From NCBI RefSeq assembly GCF_003202285.1, contig NZ_MASW01000014.1:62001-126000 (forward strand): a stretch of 64,000 nt of DNA. The letters are read 5' to 3'. Below the pieces are notes generated by a model that was given only the letters and a program-made list of their open reading frames with translations, was not told the origin of the DNA and searched no databases. The DNA is from Prauserella muralis (GTDB lineage: Bacteria > Actinomycetota > Actinomycetes > Mycobacteriales > Pseudonocardiaceae). The position numbers and the translations under genes were made by a program. Of this stretch, positions 43,049-51,371 are shown piece by piece. The first letter of the stretch is position 1. Each line of letters opens with the position of its first letter.

Positions 43049-43825
43049 GTGCCCGAGCGGACGACGGTGCCGCGACAGACGGCGCGGCGGATGATGCGCG
43101 AGGCGCTTCGGCGGGAGTTGCTGCCGGGAGACCGCCTGGCTGCCGAACCCACGTTGATGAGCTACTTCGATGTCTCTCGCGCCTCGCTACGCGAGACGCT
43201 GCGGGTGCTGTCCTTCCTCGGGGCCATCGAGGTCCGTTCCGGTCCCTCTGGCGGCGCCCGGATCGCCATGCCCCGCCCGGGTGTGATCGGCAGCGCGTTG
43301 GCGATGGCCCTGCAGTTCCGCAACGCCACCCTGCGCACCGTGCTCGAGGCCCGGGCCGCCATCGAACCACCCGTGGCCGCTCTCGCCGCCGCCCACCACA
43401 AAGATCAGGACCTCGCCGCCCTCACCTCGTGCCTGCAGCGACTCGAGCGGACCGCAGGCACCGTGTCGTTCCAGCGGGAACGCGACCGTTTTCACCAGCA
43501 CCTCGCCCACGCGGCGGGCAACGAGGTCCTCACCTTGCTCGTGTCCGCGCTGACCCGGATTTGCACCGCCATCGAGGCCAATCACTCCCGCGCCACCGAC
43601 GCCCGACTACTCACCGAGCACGCCCGGATTGCTGCGGCGATCCGGGCCCGAGACGCCGCAGCCGCCCAGGATGCGACTACCGCGCTGTTCGGGGTCGCCT
43701 TGGCAGACCTCGATGAACACCACCCCCACCAACTCGCCGCCCGCGTCGTCTGGCCCGACGTGGACGAGCTCCTCGATGCCGACGACGCCGCAGAGGAAAG
43801 GAGCGAGATGGAATGGACGCAGTGA
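43049..43825 (+). CDS. GntR-family regulator (FadR/FCD subgroup)
   Basis: GTG 43049 (VPERTTVPRQ) behind GAGGAGG gives 258 residues. The winged HTH covers about 8-75: RREL-LPGDRLAAEPTLMSYF, VSRASLRETLRVLSFLGAIE. The FCD ligand domain follows: LEARAAIEPPVAALAA, RDRFHQHLAHAAGNEVLTLL, TEHARIAAAI, with the metal/effector-binding His and Asp/Glu of that fold. It probably represses the divergent beta-oxidation operon and the overlapping thiolase gene. Confidence 0.88.
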   Translation: MPERTTVPRQTARRMMREALRRELLPGDRLAAEPTLMSYFDVSRASLRETLRVLSFLGAIEVRSGPSGGARIAMPRPGVIGSALAMALQFRNATLRTVLEARAAIEPPVAALAAAHHKDQDLAALTSCLQRLERTAGTVSFQRERDRFHQHLAHAAGNEVLTLLVSALTRICTAIEANHSRATDARLLTEHARIAAAIRARDAAAAQDATTALFGVALADLDEHHPHQLAARVVWPDVDELLDADDAAEERSEMEWTQ

Positions 43826-44973
43826 TCGTCGGAACCGGCATCACCCGGTTCGGCATGTTCGTCGACACCCGACTGCGGGAGCTGGCCTCGGCCGCCGCCG
43901 ACCAGGCGCTAGCCGATGCCGGAATCACCGCCGAGGACGTTGGGCTGGTGATCTTCGGCAACGCCGCGGCCGGACTGCTCACCGGGCAGGAGATGATCCG
44001 CGCGCACACCGCCCTGTCCGACTCCTGCGTCGCGGGCCGCCCCATGATCTCGGTCGAGAACGCCTGCGCGTCTGCCTCCAGCGCCTTCCACCTCGCCGCG
44101 ATGGCACTCGCCTCGGCAAGCTATGAGACCGTGCTCGTCGTCGGCGCGGAGAAGATGACCAGCACCGACCGCTCCCGTGCCGGGCGGGCACTCGCCACCG
44201 CCGTCGACGTCGAACTTGCCGAGAGCACTGAACCGGCCGGGCCGGTGTTCATGGAAATCTACGCCGCCGAAGCCCGCGAGTACATGAGCCGGACCGGCGC
44301 CACCGAGGCCGACCTCGCCGCCGTCGCGGCCAAGAATCATCACAACGGGAGTCTCAACCCGATCGCGCAGAACCGAACCGAGGTAAGCGTCGATGACGTG
44401 CTGGGGGCGCGGAGCATCGTCACCCCCCTCACCCGCCCCATGTGCTCCTCGATCGGCGACGGCGCCGCAGCCATCGTCCTAACCCGACCCGAGATCGCAC
44501 GTCGACGCGATACCCCCGGTGTTCGCGTGCTGGCCTCGGCCGTTGGTGCAGCCCAGAAAGGCGACGCGGGCGATGTGGTCCCCCGCACCGCCCGCGCAGC
44601 CTACGAACAGGCCGCCCTCGGCCCCGACGACCTCGACCTGTGCGAGGTACATGACGCCGCCGCACCCGCCGAACTCGTCATCGCCGAAGAACTCGCGATC
44701 GCCGCACCTGGCGACGGCGCGAAACTCGTCCGCGACGGTGACACTGCGCTTGGCGGGAGGATCCCCGTCAACCCCTCCGGAGGTCTCCTCGCCCGCGGTC
44801 ACCCCGTCGGCGCCACCGGCGCCGCCCAGCTTGTCGAGCTCACCGACCAGCTCCGCGGCCGAGCCGGGGAGCGACAAATCCCCGGCGCCCGCGTCGGGCT
44901 AGCAGAAAACGCCGGAGGCTCACTCGGCAACGGACCCGCCGCCTGCGCAGTCACCATCCTCGCCGCCCCATAA
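43813..44973 (+). CDS. Acetyl-CoA acetyltransferase / SCP2-type thiolase
   Basis: The 386-residue protein overlaps the GntR gene by 13 bases. The nucleophile Cys85 is in VENACASASSAFH. Further catalytic elements are EVHDAAAPAEL and NPSGGLLARGHPVGATG. The C-terminal part (LAENAGGSLGNGPAACAVTI) is slightly expanded compared with the usual CxG motif. It would carry out the thiolytic last step for the divergently encoded ligase, dehydrogenase, hydratase and SDR, completing a beta-oxidation cycle. Confidence 0.9.
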   Translation: MDAVIVGTGITRFGMFVDTRLRELASAAADQALADAGITAEDVGLVIFGNAAAGLLTGQEMIRAHTALSDSCVAGRPMISVENACASASSAFHLAAMALASASYETVLVVGAEKMTSTDRSRAGRALATAVDVELAESTEPAGPVFMEIYAAEAREYMSRTGATEADLAAVAAKNHHNGSLNPIAQNRTEVSVDDVLGARSIVTPLTRPMCSSIGDGAAAIVLTRPEIARRRDTPGVRVLASAVGAAQKGDAGDVVPRTARAAYEQAALGPDDLDLCEVHDAAAPAELVIAEELAIAAPGDGAKLVRDGDTALGGRIPVNPSGGLLARGHPVGATGAAQLVELTDQLRGRAGERQIPGARVGLAENAGGSLGNGPAACAVTILAAP

Positions 44974-45067
44974 GACAAACCAGCTCACTCACACACACGG
45001 CCCTGGAAAACCGCGCCGCTACAGAGGTTGAACTGTCAGGATTTGATCACGGCGTGTCGGGCTGACA

Positions 45068-45890
45068 TTGGCTGGTCGGGTGCTGTATCCGGTCCGGGTG
45101 CGTTATCCCGATGGTGGTGGGCTGACGGCTGAGGGCCGGGCCCGGCGTGAGGCGGTTCGGTTGCAGGCGGCGGAGTTGTTCGCCCAGGACGTGGCGGTGC
45201 CGGAGATCGCCAAGCGATTACGGGTATCGCACAACGCTGTGTACGTGTAGCGGCGCCGATGGTTGACCGACGGTGAAGCGGGACTGGTGTCCAAGGGGGC
45301 CTCGGGGACCGAATGCCGGCTGTCGCCCGAGCAGCTGGACCGGCTGGCCGCTGTGCTGCAAGAAGGCCCCGCTGCGCACGGCTACACCGAGGATCAGCGG
45401 TGGACCCTGGCGCGGGTTGCGGATCTGATCGCTGGGCTCTTCCGAGTCCAGTACACCCTGCGCGGAGTCTCGATGTTGCTGCACCGCATGGGATTCAGCC
45501 CGCAGATGCCCGCGCATCGACCGGTCGAACGCGACGAGAAGGCGATCGCTACGTGGCGGCGGGAGGTGTGGCGGCAGGCAAAAAGCTAGCGGCCGAGCGT
45601 GGGGCGTGGATCTGCTTCGAAGACGAGGCAGGTCATACGCTACGGCCGCCGAAGGCACGAACGTGGGCGCTACGCGGACACACCCCGGTCATCCCGGTGT
45701 CGGGCAAGAGATCCGGCCGGATCCCGGTGGCCGGTCTGTTCTGCGTCCGCCCCGGCCAACGCCCACACCTGCTGTACCGGGTCAAGATCCACCGCCCCCG
45801 CAAAGGCGAACGCCGCAGCTTCGCCGAGACCGACTACGCCGCCCTGCTCGATGCCGCCCACCAGTACCTGAATGCAGGACGGCGGTGCCG
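45068..45890 (+). pseudogene. IS630-family transposase, stop codon, frameshift and 3' truncation
   Basis: The N-terminal HTH part (AELFAQDVAVPEIAKRLRVS) ends at an amber codon (45248-45250) where RRRW follows in frame, probably a former Trp. The next segment, ending WRREVWRQAKS at 45589, continues in another frame as WICFEDEAGHTLRPPKARTW (containing the first catalytic Asp region) and VAGLFCVRPGQRPHLLYRVK. It breaks off after AHQYLNAG near 45880, before the remaining acidic residues. A dead copy; the ends of the element could not be defined. Confidence 0.8.
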
Positions 45891-45995
45891 CGGCGATGGG
45901 GTGGCTGGTGGTGCGGTCCAGTGGTCACCAGCCAGGGTGAGGCCCGCGCGGCGGTAGGTGAGGGGTGTGGGAGTGGTCACGGCGTCTCCGGGGCG

Positions 45996-47066
45996 TCAAG
46001 AGCTGAGTTCGCGGGCAAGGAGGTCGAGCAGATCGGCGCCTTGTTGTTCGAGTTCGGGGAGATGTTCCGCGGTGTCGGCGAGCGCGGTGACGCGGGTGGT
46101 GGTGGAGATGTCGGCGGTGGCGATGCGGGCGAGGCCGTGCCAGAGCTGGGTGAGCTGGGCGTAGAGGTCGGCGGCTTGTCCTGCTATGGGCAGGCCGGTG
46201 CGCTGGTTGAGGTAGTGCAGGTAGTCGGCTTGCAGCCGGCGGAACAGGCTGCCGCCGGTGCCGGCCTTGTCGATGAACGCGGCCAGCGCGGTGAGCACGG
46301 TATCCAGTTGCGTGGGGGTGAACACGTCGGGCCAGCGCCGCAGGTCGTCGACGAAGACGCTGATGCCGTCCAGGCCGGCGCCATGCACGAGGTCGGCCAC
46401 CCCGTCGAGTTGACCGGCAGGCAGCAGTGACTGGGCATTTCGCAGAGCTCGAGCGGCAGCGTGGCAGGCGTCGGCGGCGGTGTCGGCCAGGGGCGGTAGC
46501 TGGGTGGGGTAGCGCAGCCGGTAGGTGGTGTGCCGGGTGGGTACGGGGAATCCGGTGGAGCTGCGGGCGCGGGCCAGCGCGTCGTAGGGGACGGGTTGGG
46601 GGTCGGCGCGGTCGTTGTCGACGACGGTAGCGGTACGGGTGTGGTCGTCGTAGCCGGTGATCACGATGTCGTGGCGGCTCATGCTCAGCCGCACCCGCAG
46701 ATACGGGAGATGGGCGATGTCGGCCCAGCACAGCACCGGATACCCGTGGTCGAGTTCCTCGCGGACCCAGGCCCAGCCTTCGTCGGGGTCATCGGTGGCA
46801 TGCTGGGTGGCGGTGATCCCGAGACGGCGGGTGAACCCACCGGTGAGGTCGGGGCCCCGACCCACGAGGTAGATCGGCGGGCTCATGGCGGGATGGCGCA
46901 GGTAGCTGAACCCGAGTTCGCCGCCGAGCCCGAACACGGTGCCTTCATCCAGTGGCGTCTCGTCGTAGGACAGCCGGGCCCACTGCATCAGGTCGCGCAG
47001 CGCTCCTGACCCGCAATGCCCGGCCAGCTGGTGCGGGTAGTCGCTGATAACGCGTCGTCCGGTCAC
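45996..47066 (-). CDS. BtrH N-terminal-like (DUF4872) protein
   Basis: GTG 47066 overlaps the exporter gene (GTGA) in the same operon; 356 residues. Residues 1-145 match the BtrH_N pattern: HQLAGHCGSGALRDLMQWA with the conserved His-Cys pair, EGTVFGLGGELGFSYLRHP and PIYLVGRGPDLTGG. Later come DLDHGYPVLCWADIAHLPYL-like residues and RHDIVITGYDDHT, a cysteine-peptidase-like His region. BtrH transfers an acyl side chain from a carrier protein in butirosin biosynthesis; other members are uncharacterised. The C-terminal half (150-356) is helical. The role here is unknown. Confidence 0.75.
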   Translation of the reverse strand: MTGRRVISDYPHQLAGHCGSGALRDLMQWARLSYDETPLDEGTVFGLGGELGFSYLRHPAMSPPIYLVGRGPDLTGGFTRRLGITATQHATDDPDEGWAWVREELDHGYPVLCWADIAHLPYLRVRLSMSRHDIVITGYDDHTRTATVVDNDRADPQPVPYDALARARSSTGFPVPTRHTTYRLRYPTQLPPLADTAADACHAAARALRNAQSLLPAGQLDGVADLVHGAGLDGISVFVDDLRRWPDVFTPTQLDTVLTALAAFIDKAGTGGSLFRRLQADYLHYLNQRTGLPIAGQAADLYAQLTQLWHGLARIATADISTTTRVTALADTAEHLPELEQQGADLLDLLARELSS

Positions 47067-48667
47067 GAAGTACTCCTGTCCTGTTCGGCGACAAATGCAG
47101 AGTCGGTAGCGTCACTGCCGCAGGTTTCCGCAGGCTGCGACGGCCCGTCCACGCGGTGGCGTCCGGGAGCCCACGCCGTGAGCGCGACGGCCGTGACCGC
47201 GGTGATCACGGCAAGGGCGCTGAGGGTGTCGTGGAACCCGTCGACGAAGGCGCGCCGCGCCGCGGCGGCAAGATCAGGTCCGGCGGGCGTGTCGCCGGCC
47301 AGCCGCAGCGCGGCGGCCAGCGAATCACTGGCCTGGGCGCGAGTTGCGGCGGGGAGGTGGGTGATCTGCGGGGCGAGATGGGTGCGGTAGCTGCTGGCGA
47401 GCAGGCTGCCGGCCAGCGCGATCCCCACCGCGGCACCGAGTTCCCGGGTGACGTCGTTGACCGCGGAGGCCACGCCCTGTTTGGCGCGGGGAACCCCGCG
47501 CACGATGGCGGCGGTGGCCGGTGTCGCGCAGATGCCCAGACCGAGCCCGAACACACCGAGGAACACCACCAGCCGCGGATAGTCCTCGTCCACCCCCAGC
47601 CCGCCGATCCCGACCAGCGCACCAGCCACCAACGCCAGGCCGGCGCCGGTCATCACCCGCAACCCCACCCGCTCGCTCACCCACGGTGCGAGCACCGCGG
47701 CCACGACCAGCGGAACGGCCACCGGCGCCAACGCCAGCCCCGCCCGCAGCGGCGAGTAGCCCCACACCAGCTGCAGATGCTGCATCAGCAGGAAGAACAC
47801 CCCGAACGCGGCCAGGAACTGCACCACCAGCGACACCGCGCCAGCACCGAACCCGCGGTCGCCGAACAACCCGACCTGCAGCAACGGTGCCGCCCGTCGT
47901 CGTTCGACGAGCACGAACCCGGCCCCCGCCAGCACCCCACCACCGAGCGAGGCGACCACCAGCGCACTGTCCCAGCCGTGATCGGGAGCCTCGATCACCC
48001 CGAACACCACCAACCCCACCGCCGCCGCCGACAGCACCGCCCCCGGCACATCCAGCCCGGGCGCCGCGGGCTCACGCGACGACGGCACGAACCAGCCACC
48101 CACCACCAGCAGCAGCGCCAACACCGCGGTGGCCACGAACACCGCCTGCCACGACCAGACCGACAACAACGCGCCGGCCCCGAGAATGCCCAGCACCGCA
48201 CCCGCCCCGGCAAAACCCGCCCACACTCCCACCGCACGCGCGGCCTGCCGGGCAGGGAACTCCGCGGTCAGCAGGGACAACGTCGCCGGCATCACCAGCG
48301 CCGCCCCCAACCCCGCGACCGCCCGGCACACAATCACCCCTGTCGGCGTGTCCATCACCAGCGGCAGCGCCGAACCCACCGCGAACACGACCAGTCCAGC
48401 CAATAGCACACCGCGCCGCCCGAGACGGTCCCCCACCGCGCCCGCCGGCAACAGAACGCCCGCCAACACCAACGTGTAGGCATCCACAATCCACGTCGCC
48501 TGCGTCTGACTCGCCCCGATATCCGCAGCCAGCTCCGGCAACGCCGTGGTCAGCGACGCCACCCCGGCCATCACCAACGCCACGGCCAGACACGACACCG
48601 CCAGCGTCCAGCCACGGCGCGCCCCGCCCGCTTCCCCGGCCGACTCCGCCACACGCATCACCCGCAA
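47063..48667 (-). CDS. MFS drug exporter, DHA2 (14-TM) family
   Basis: The 534-residue membrane protein has about 14 hydrophobic segments. Motif A is GDRLGRRGVLLAGLVVFAVG; motif C-like AGLGAALVMPATLSL lies in helix 4-5. Typical DHA2 text appears around SQTQATWIVDAYTLVLAGVL. Such proteins export antibiotics or toxic lipophilic compounds using the proton gradient. It is the first gene of a two-gene operon with the BtrH-like protein, divergent from a TetR. Its N-terminal start at 48667 is a GTG; the MRVAESAGEAGG Met a few codons in is an alternative. Confidence 0.92.
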   Translation of the reverse strand: MRVMRVAESAGEAGGARRGWTLAVSCLAVALVMAGVASLTTALPELAADIGASQTQATWIVDAYTLVLAGVLLPAGAVGDRLGRRGVLLAGLVVFAVGSALPLVMDTPTGVIVCRAVAGLGAALVMPATLSLLTAEFPARQAARAVGVWAGFAGAGAVLGILGAGALLSVWSWQAVFVATAVLALLLVVGGWFVPSSREPAAPGLDVPGAVLSAAAVGLVVFGVIEAPDHGWDSALVVASLGGGVLAGAGFVLVERRRAAPLLQVGLFGDRGFGAGAVSLVVQFLAAFGVFFLLMQHLQLVWGYSPLRAGLALAPVAVPLVVAAVLAPWVSERVGLRVMTGAGLALVAGALVGIGGLGVDEDYPRLVVFLGVFGLGLGICATPATAAIVRGVPRAKQGVASAVNDVTRELGAAVGIALAGSLLASSYRTHLAPQITHLPAATRAQASDSLAAALRLAGDTPAGPDLAAAARRAFVDGFHDTLSALAVITAVTAVALTAWAPGRHRVDGPSQPAETCGSDATDSAFVAEQDRSTS

Positions 48668-48678
48668 GACTCGAACAT

Positions 48679-48720
48679 TTGTGAACCGACAGTATCGGAC
48701 CTAGACTGACGGTTTCACAA
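48679..48720. promoter_or_regulatory. Overlapping divergent promoters and operator (exporter/TetR)
   Basis: The arms TTGTGAACCGACAG (48679-48692) and CTGACGGTTTCACAA (48706-48720) form an imperfect dyad. Each arm also begins with TTGTGA, a plausible -35. Facing outwards, TAGACT (48702-48707, 17-base spacing, plus strand) and GATACT (complement of 48691-48696, 18-base spacing, minus strand) could be -10 boxes. One repressor dimer could block both promoters. Confidence 0.6.
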
Positions 48721-48779
48721 GTCCGGCTGTCGTTAGGCTTGTTCACGCCCGCGCCGCCCTCCGGATACGCAGGAGATCG

Positions 48780-49427
48780 ATGTCCACCGCCGCCCCCACA
48801 CCCAGCACCCCGGACGAAGACCCGCGGCTGGCACGCTCCCGCGCACGGCTGCTCGACGCCGCCACCCACCTACTGGCCGAAGGCGGCATCGACGCGGTCA
48901 CCATCGACGCGGTCACCCGCACCGCCGGCATCGCCCGCGCCACCCTCTACCGCCACTTCGGCACCGGCACCGAACTGCTCGCCGCCGCCTTCGAACGCCT
49001 GCTGCCCCCCGTCGCACCCGCACCCGCCCACGGCCCCCTACGCGAACGGCTGCTCACGCTGCTGACCAACCAAGCCCACCTCATTGACCACGCCCCCCTG
49101 CAACTGACCGTGCTGTCCTGGCTCGGCATGAGCATCGCACCAACACCCTCGACCCCCACCCAGAGCGACCGGCCACACCTGCACACCCTGCGCCGCCGCA
49201 TCATCGAGCAATACCGCCAACCCTTCGACGCCGTCCTCACCAGCGACGCCGCCCACAACACACTCCGCCCCGGCACCGACACCACCACCGCCCTCGCCCA
49301 ACTCATCGGCCCCCTCATCTTCAACCGCCTCGTCACCGGCACCCCCAACGACGAACAGTTCTGCGCACACCTTGTCGACAACTTCCTCACCAGCCACACG
49401 CCGCCAACCCACACGGGCGACCGCTGA
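48780..49427 (+). CDS. TetR-family regulator of the exporter operon
   Basis: The 215-residue protein has the HTH ARLLDAATHLLAEGGIDAVT, TRTAGIARATLYRHFGTGTE. The C-domain belongs to the TetR_C group of drug-efflux repressors. It is divergent from the DHA2 exporter over the 48679-48720 dyad, the standard arrangement for a local, drug-responsive repressor. Confidence 0.9.
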   Translation: MSTAAPTPSTPDEDPRLARSRARLLDAATHLLAEGGIDAVTIDAVTRTAGIARATLYRHFGTGTELLAAAFERLLPPVAPAPAHGPLRERLLTLLTNQAHLIDHAPLQLTVLSWLGMSIAPTPSTPTQSDRPHLHTLRRRIIEQYRQPFDAVLTSDAAHNTLRPGTDTTTALAQLIGPLIFNRLVTGTPNDEQFCAHLVDNFLTSHTPPTHTGDR

Positions 49428-49554
49428 CGACCCGCCACCACTGAGCACAGGCTCAGCTGAGGCGCACCCCCGCCCTCGCTCTGACACCGACAACGGTTGG
49501 AGTGCCCCCACAGCCTCAGCACGCCCTCCCCCGTGCCGTGGATCGCACCGGCCT

Positions 49555-49672
49555 GAGCGCGCGGCCGGCGAGCCGGGCACGCTTCGATCAAGGCTCTGGT
49601 GTGGCCCGCGCGCTTGAGCACACCGTCCGGGTGGCCCCACAGCGGGAAGACAAGGACAGGCCGTGGCCGCAA
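49555..49672 (-). pseudogene. Possible ribB (DHBP synthase) fragment
   Basis: One minus-strand frame reads VFPLWGHPDGVLKRAGHTRA. This resembles the conserved GHxFPL-x-PGGVLxRxGHTEA segment of 3,4-dihydroxy-2-butanone 4-phosphate synthase. The flanking sequence does not continue the family. It is the only recognisable content of the 49428-49782 gap. Confidence 0.4.
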
Positions 49673-49782
49673 TCCGGTGTGGGGCCGCCCGCCCCGCTAG
49701 TTGATGACGCACGCTGTCCGACCTACCCGGTGTGGGTCGGATCCCGTGGTGCCAGTCGCCGGGTCTGCGCGGGCGCAATCGG

Positions 49783-50550
49783 CTACCTGCCGCGCCACAC
49801 CGGCTTGCGCTTCTCGCGGAAGGCGCGCGGTCCCTCTTGCGCGTCCTCACTCAGGTAGACGGGCTCCCATATCCGGTCAGCCTCGTCCAGCGCGTCGTGC
49901 CACCCGCGGTCGGCGGCCGCGTACACCATCGCCTTCGCGGCGAGCACGGACAGCGGCGCGTTCGCCGCGATGCGTTTCGCCAGGCGCTGCGTCGCCTCCC
50001 GGAGCTCCCCGGCCGGGACCACCTCGTTGACCAGACCGATCTGGTGGGCCCGCGCGGCATCGATGGGCTCCCCGGTCAGCAGGATCTGCAGTGCCACGCG
50101 CGGCGGAATGAGCCACGGCAGCGGCGCGGCCCACGGAGCACCCCGGCCCACCTTGACCTCCGTGACCGCGAACCGGGCGTGCTCGGCGGCCACGACCAGG
50201 TCGCACATCTGGGCAAGCAGGAAACCACCGGCGTAGGCCACCCCGTTGACCGCCGCGATGGTGGGCTTGTCGACCTTGACGTTGCGGCCGAGGTGCGGAA
50301 CGAAGTCCGCTGGCGGCACAGTCAACTCCGTGTCGGCCATCTCCTTGAGGTCTCCCCCGGCGCAGAAAGCAGCGTCACCGGCGCCGGTGAGCACCAGCAC
50401 CTTCGCGTCGCGATCGGCGTTGAAGGCGTCGAACGCCTCGAACAGCGCGGACCGAACCTTCGAATTGAGCGCGTTGCGCGCCTCCGGCCGGTTGATCGTC
50501 ACCCAGGCCACCTCGTCGACGAGCTCATAGGCGAGCGCCCGCGTTGTCAT
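49783..50550 (-). CDS. Enoyl-CoA hydratase (AtuE-like position)
   Basis: The 255-residue crotonase has TINRPEARNALNSKVRSALF, AAFCAGGDLKEMADTEL, GVAYAGGFLLAQMCDLVVAA and FAVTEVKVGRGAPWAAPLPW. The ending EKRKPVWRGR is usual. It is last in the 60.4-49.8 kb operon with carboxylase and AtuA genes. In the acyclic-terpene pathway this position is filled by isohexenylglutaconyl-CoA hydratase, but the sequence alone cannot prove that substrate. Confidence 0.9.
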   Translation of the reverse strand: MTTRALAYELVDEVAWVTINRPEARNALNSKVRSALFEAFDAFNADRDAKVLVLTGAGDAAFCAGGDLKEMADTELTVPPADFVPHLGRNVKVDKPTIAAVNGVAYAGGFLLAQMCDLVVAAEHARFAVTEVKVGRGAPWAAPLPWLIPPRVALQILLTGEPIDAARAHQIGLVNEVVPAGELREATQRLAKRIAANAPLSVLAAKAMVYAAADRGWHDALDEADRIWEPVYLSEDAQEGPRAFREKRKPVWRGR

Positions 50551-50601
50551 CTCCGTTCACCCTCCTAGTCCGGGAAACCGACGGTCACGGTCCGGACGCG
50601 C

Positions 50602-51153
50602 TCAGGCGTGGGCATCGCTGGTCCGACCTGTCCGCTCACTCAGCCACTGGTGGAAGCGGGCGTAGTGACGTTCCGGATCGCGCTCGACGAAACGACCCCG
50701 CGCGGTCGCGAGGACCATGTTCGGCCCAGGCAGGAGCAGCTCCGCGGCAATGGTCCACCATCCGCGCTCGTCTCGGTTCTCCGACCACGCTCGGATGTCG
50801 AGGTCGTGCTCGATGGGGACCGGGCGGCGAAACGACACCTGCATGTCCGCCGTGACCGCGAGCACGGAGGCGGACCACGGCACCACACCGCACACCTCGT
50901 CGAAGGCCGCCATGACCGACCCGCCATGCGCGACGCCACCGGCACCCTCATGCTCGGCGCCCAGCCGAAACCGCCCGACCACGCTACCGTCGTCCCGCGT
51001 TTCGACCGCCTCGATTCCCAGTCGGCAGCGCCCCGCCTGCCGACAACCAGCGCACAGTGACGCCGAACCGCCGCCCACCGCGGGAAAGCCACTCAGCGGC
51101 CCCGTGGGAATGCCCGATCCCGAACGCTGCCCATCTTCCCTTTCACCGGTCAT
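50602..51153 (-). CDS. PaaI-like hotdog thioesterase
   Basis: The ATG at 51153 (MTGEREDGQR) gives 183 residues. The frame is open to 51330 but the extra 59 residues look non-homologous. Core: AHGGSVMAAFDEVCG, then VTADMQVSFRRPVPIEHDL. The N-terminus CAGCRQAGRCRLGIE is a Cys-rich lead-in seen in related actinobacterial thioesterases. It probably releases or proofreads CoA intermediates in the AtuA-type cluster. A half-matching operator (GGTAG at 51366) lies upstream. Confidence 0.8.
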   Translation of the reverse strand: MTGEREDGQRSGSGIPTGPLSGFPAVGGGSASLCAGCRQAGRCRLGIEAVETRDDGSVVGRFRLGAEHEGAGGVAHGGSVMAAFDEVCGVVPWSASVLAVTADMQVSFRRPVPIEHDLDIRAWSENRDERGWWTIAAELLLPGPNMVLATARGRFVERDPERHYARFHQWLSERTGRTSDAHA

Positions 51154-51371
51154 TCGCTCGTTCCCCTGCACGCCCGTTTCGACTCCGAACAAGCAAGACG
51201 TTATCAGCCATTTACAACCCGCCGGCTCGGCATCGCCAACATCACACGCCGTTGGCTCGCCAACCTCGTTGCGCCGGCGGGAGTCGCCCTTCTGCCACGC
51301 GCCGCGGCGCGCCGCGATGATGTGTGCCATACCTCTAGGTTAATGTCAACTCACTAGTACCCGCCGGTAGG

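Noticed and set aside
45925-46731. 268-residue minus-strand frame after the IS630 remnant
   Set aside because: Arg/His/Pro-rich shadow of the BtrH-like gene in another frame.
51354-51370. Possible seventh CTACC-N8-GGTAG operator before the 50602 thioesterase
   Set aside because: Only the right half (GGTAG) matches; the left half is not CTACC at the required spacing.
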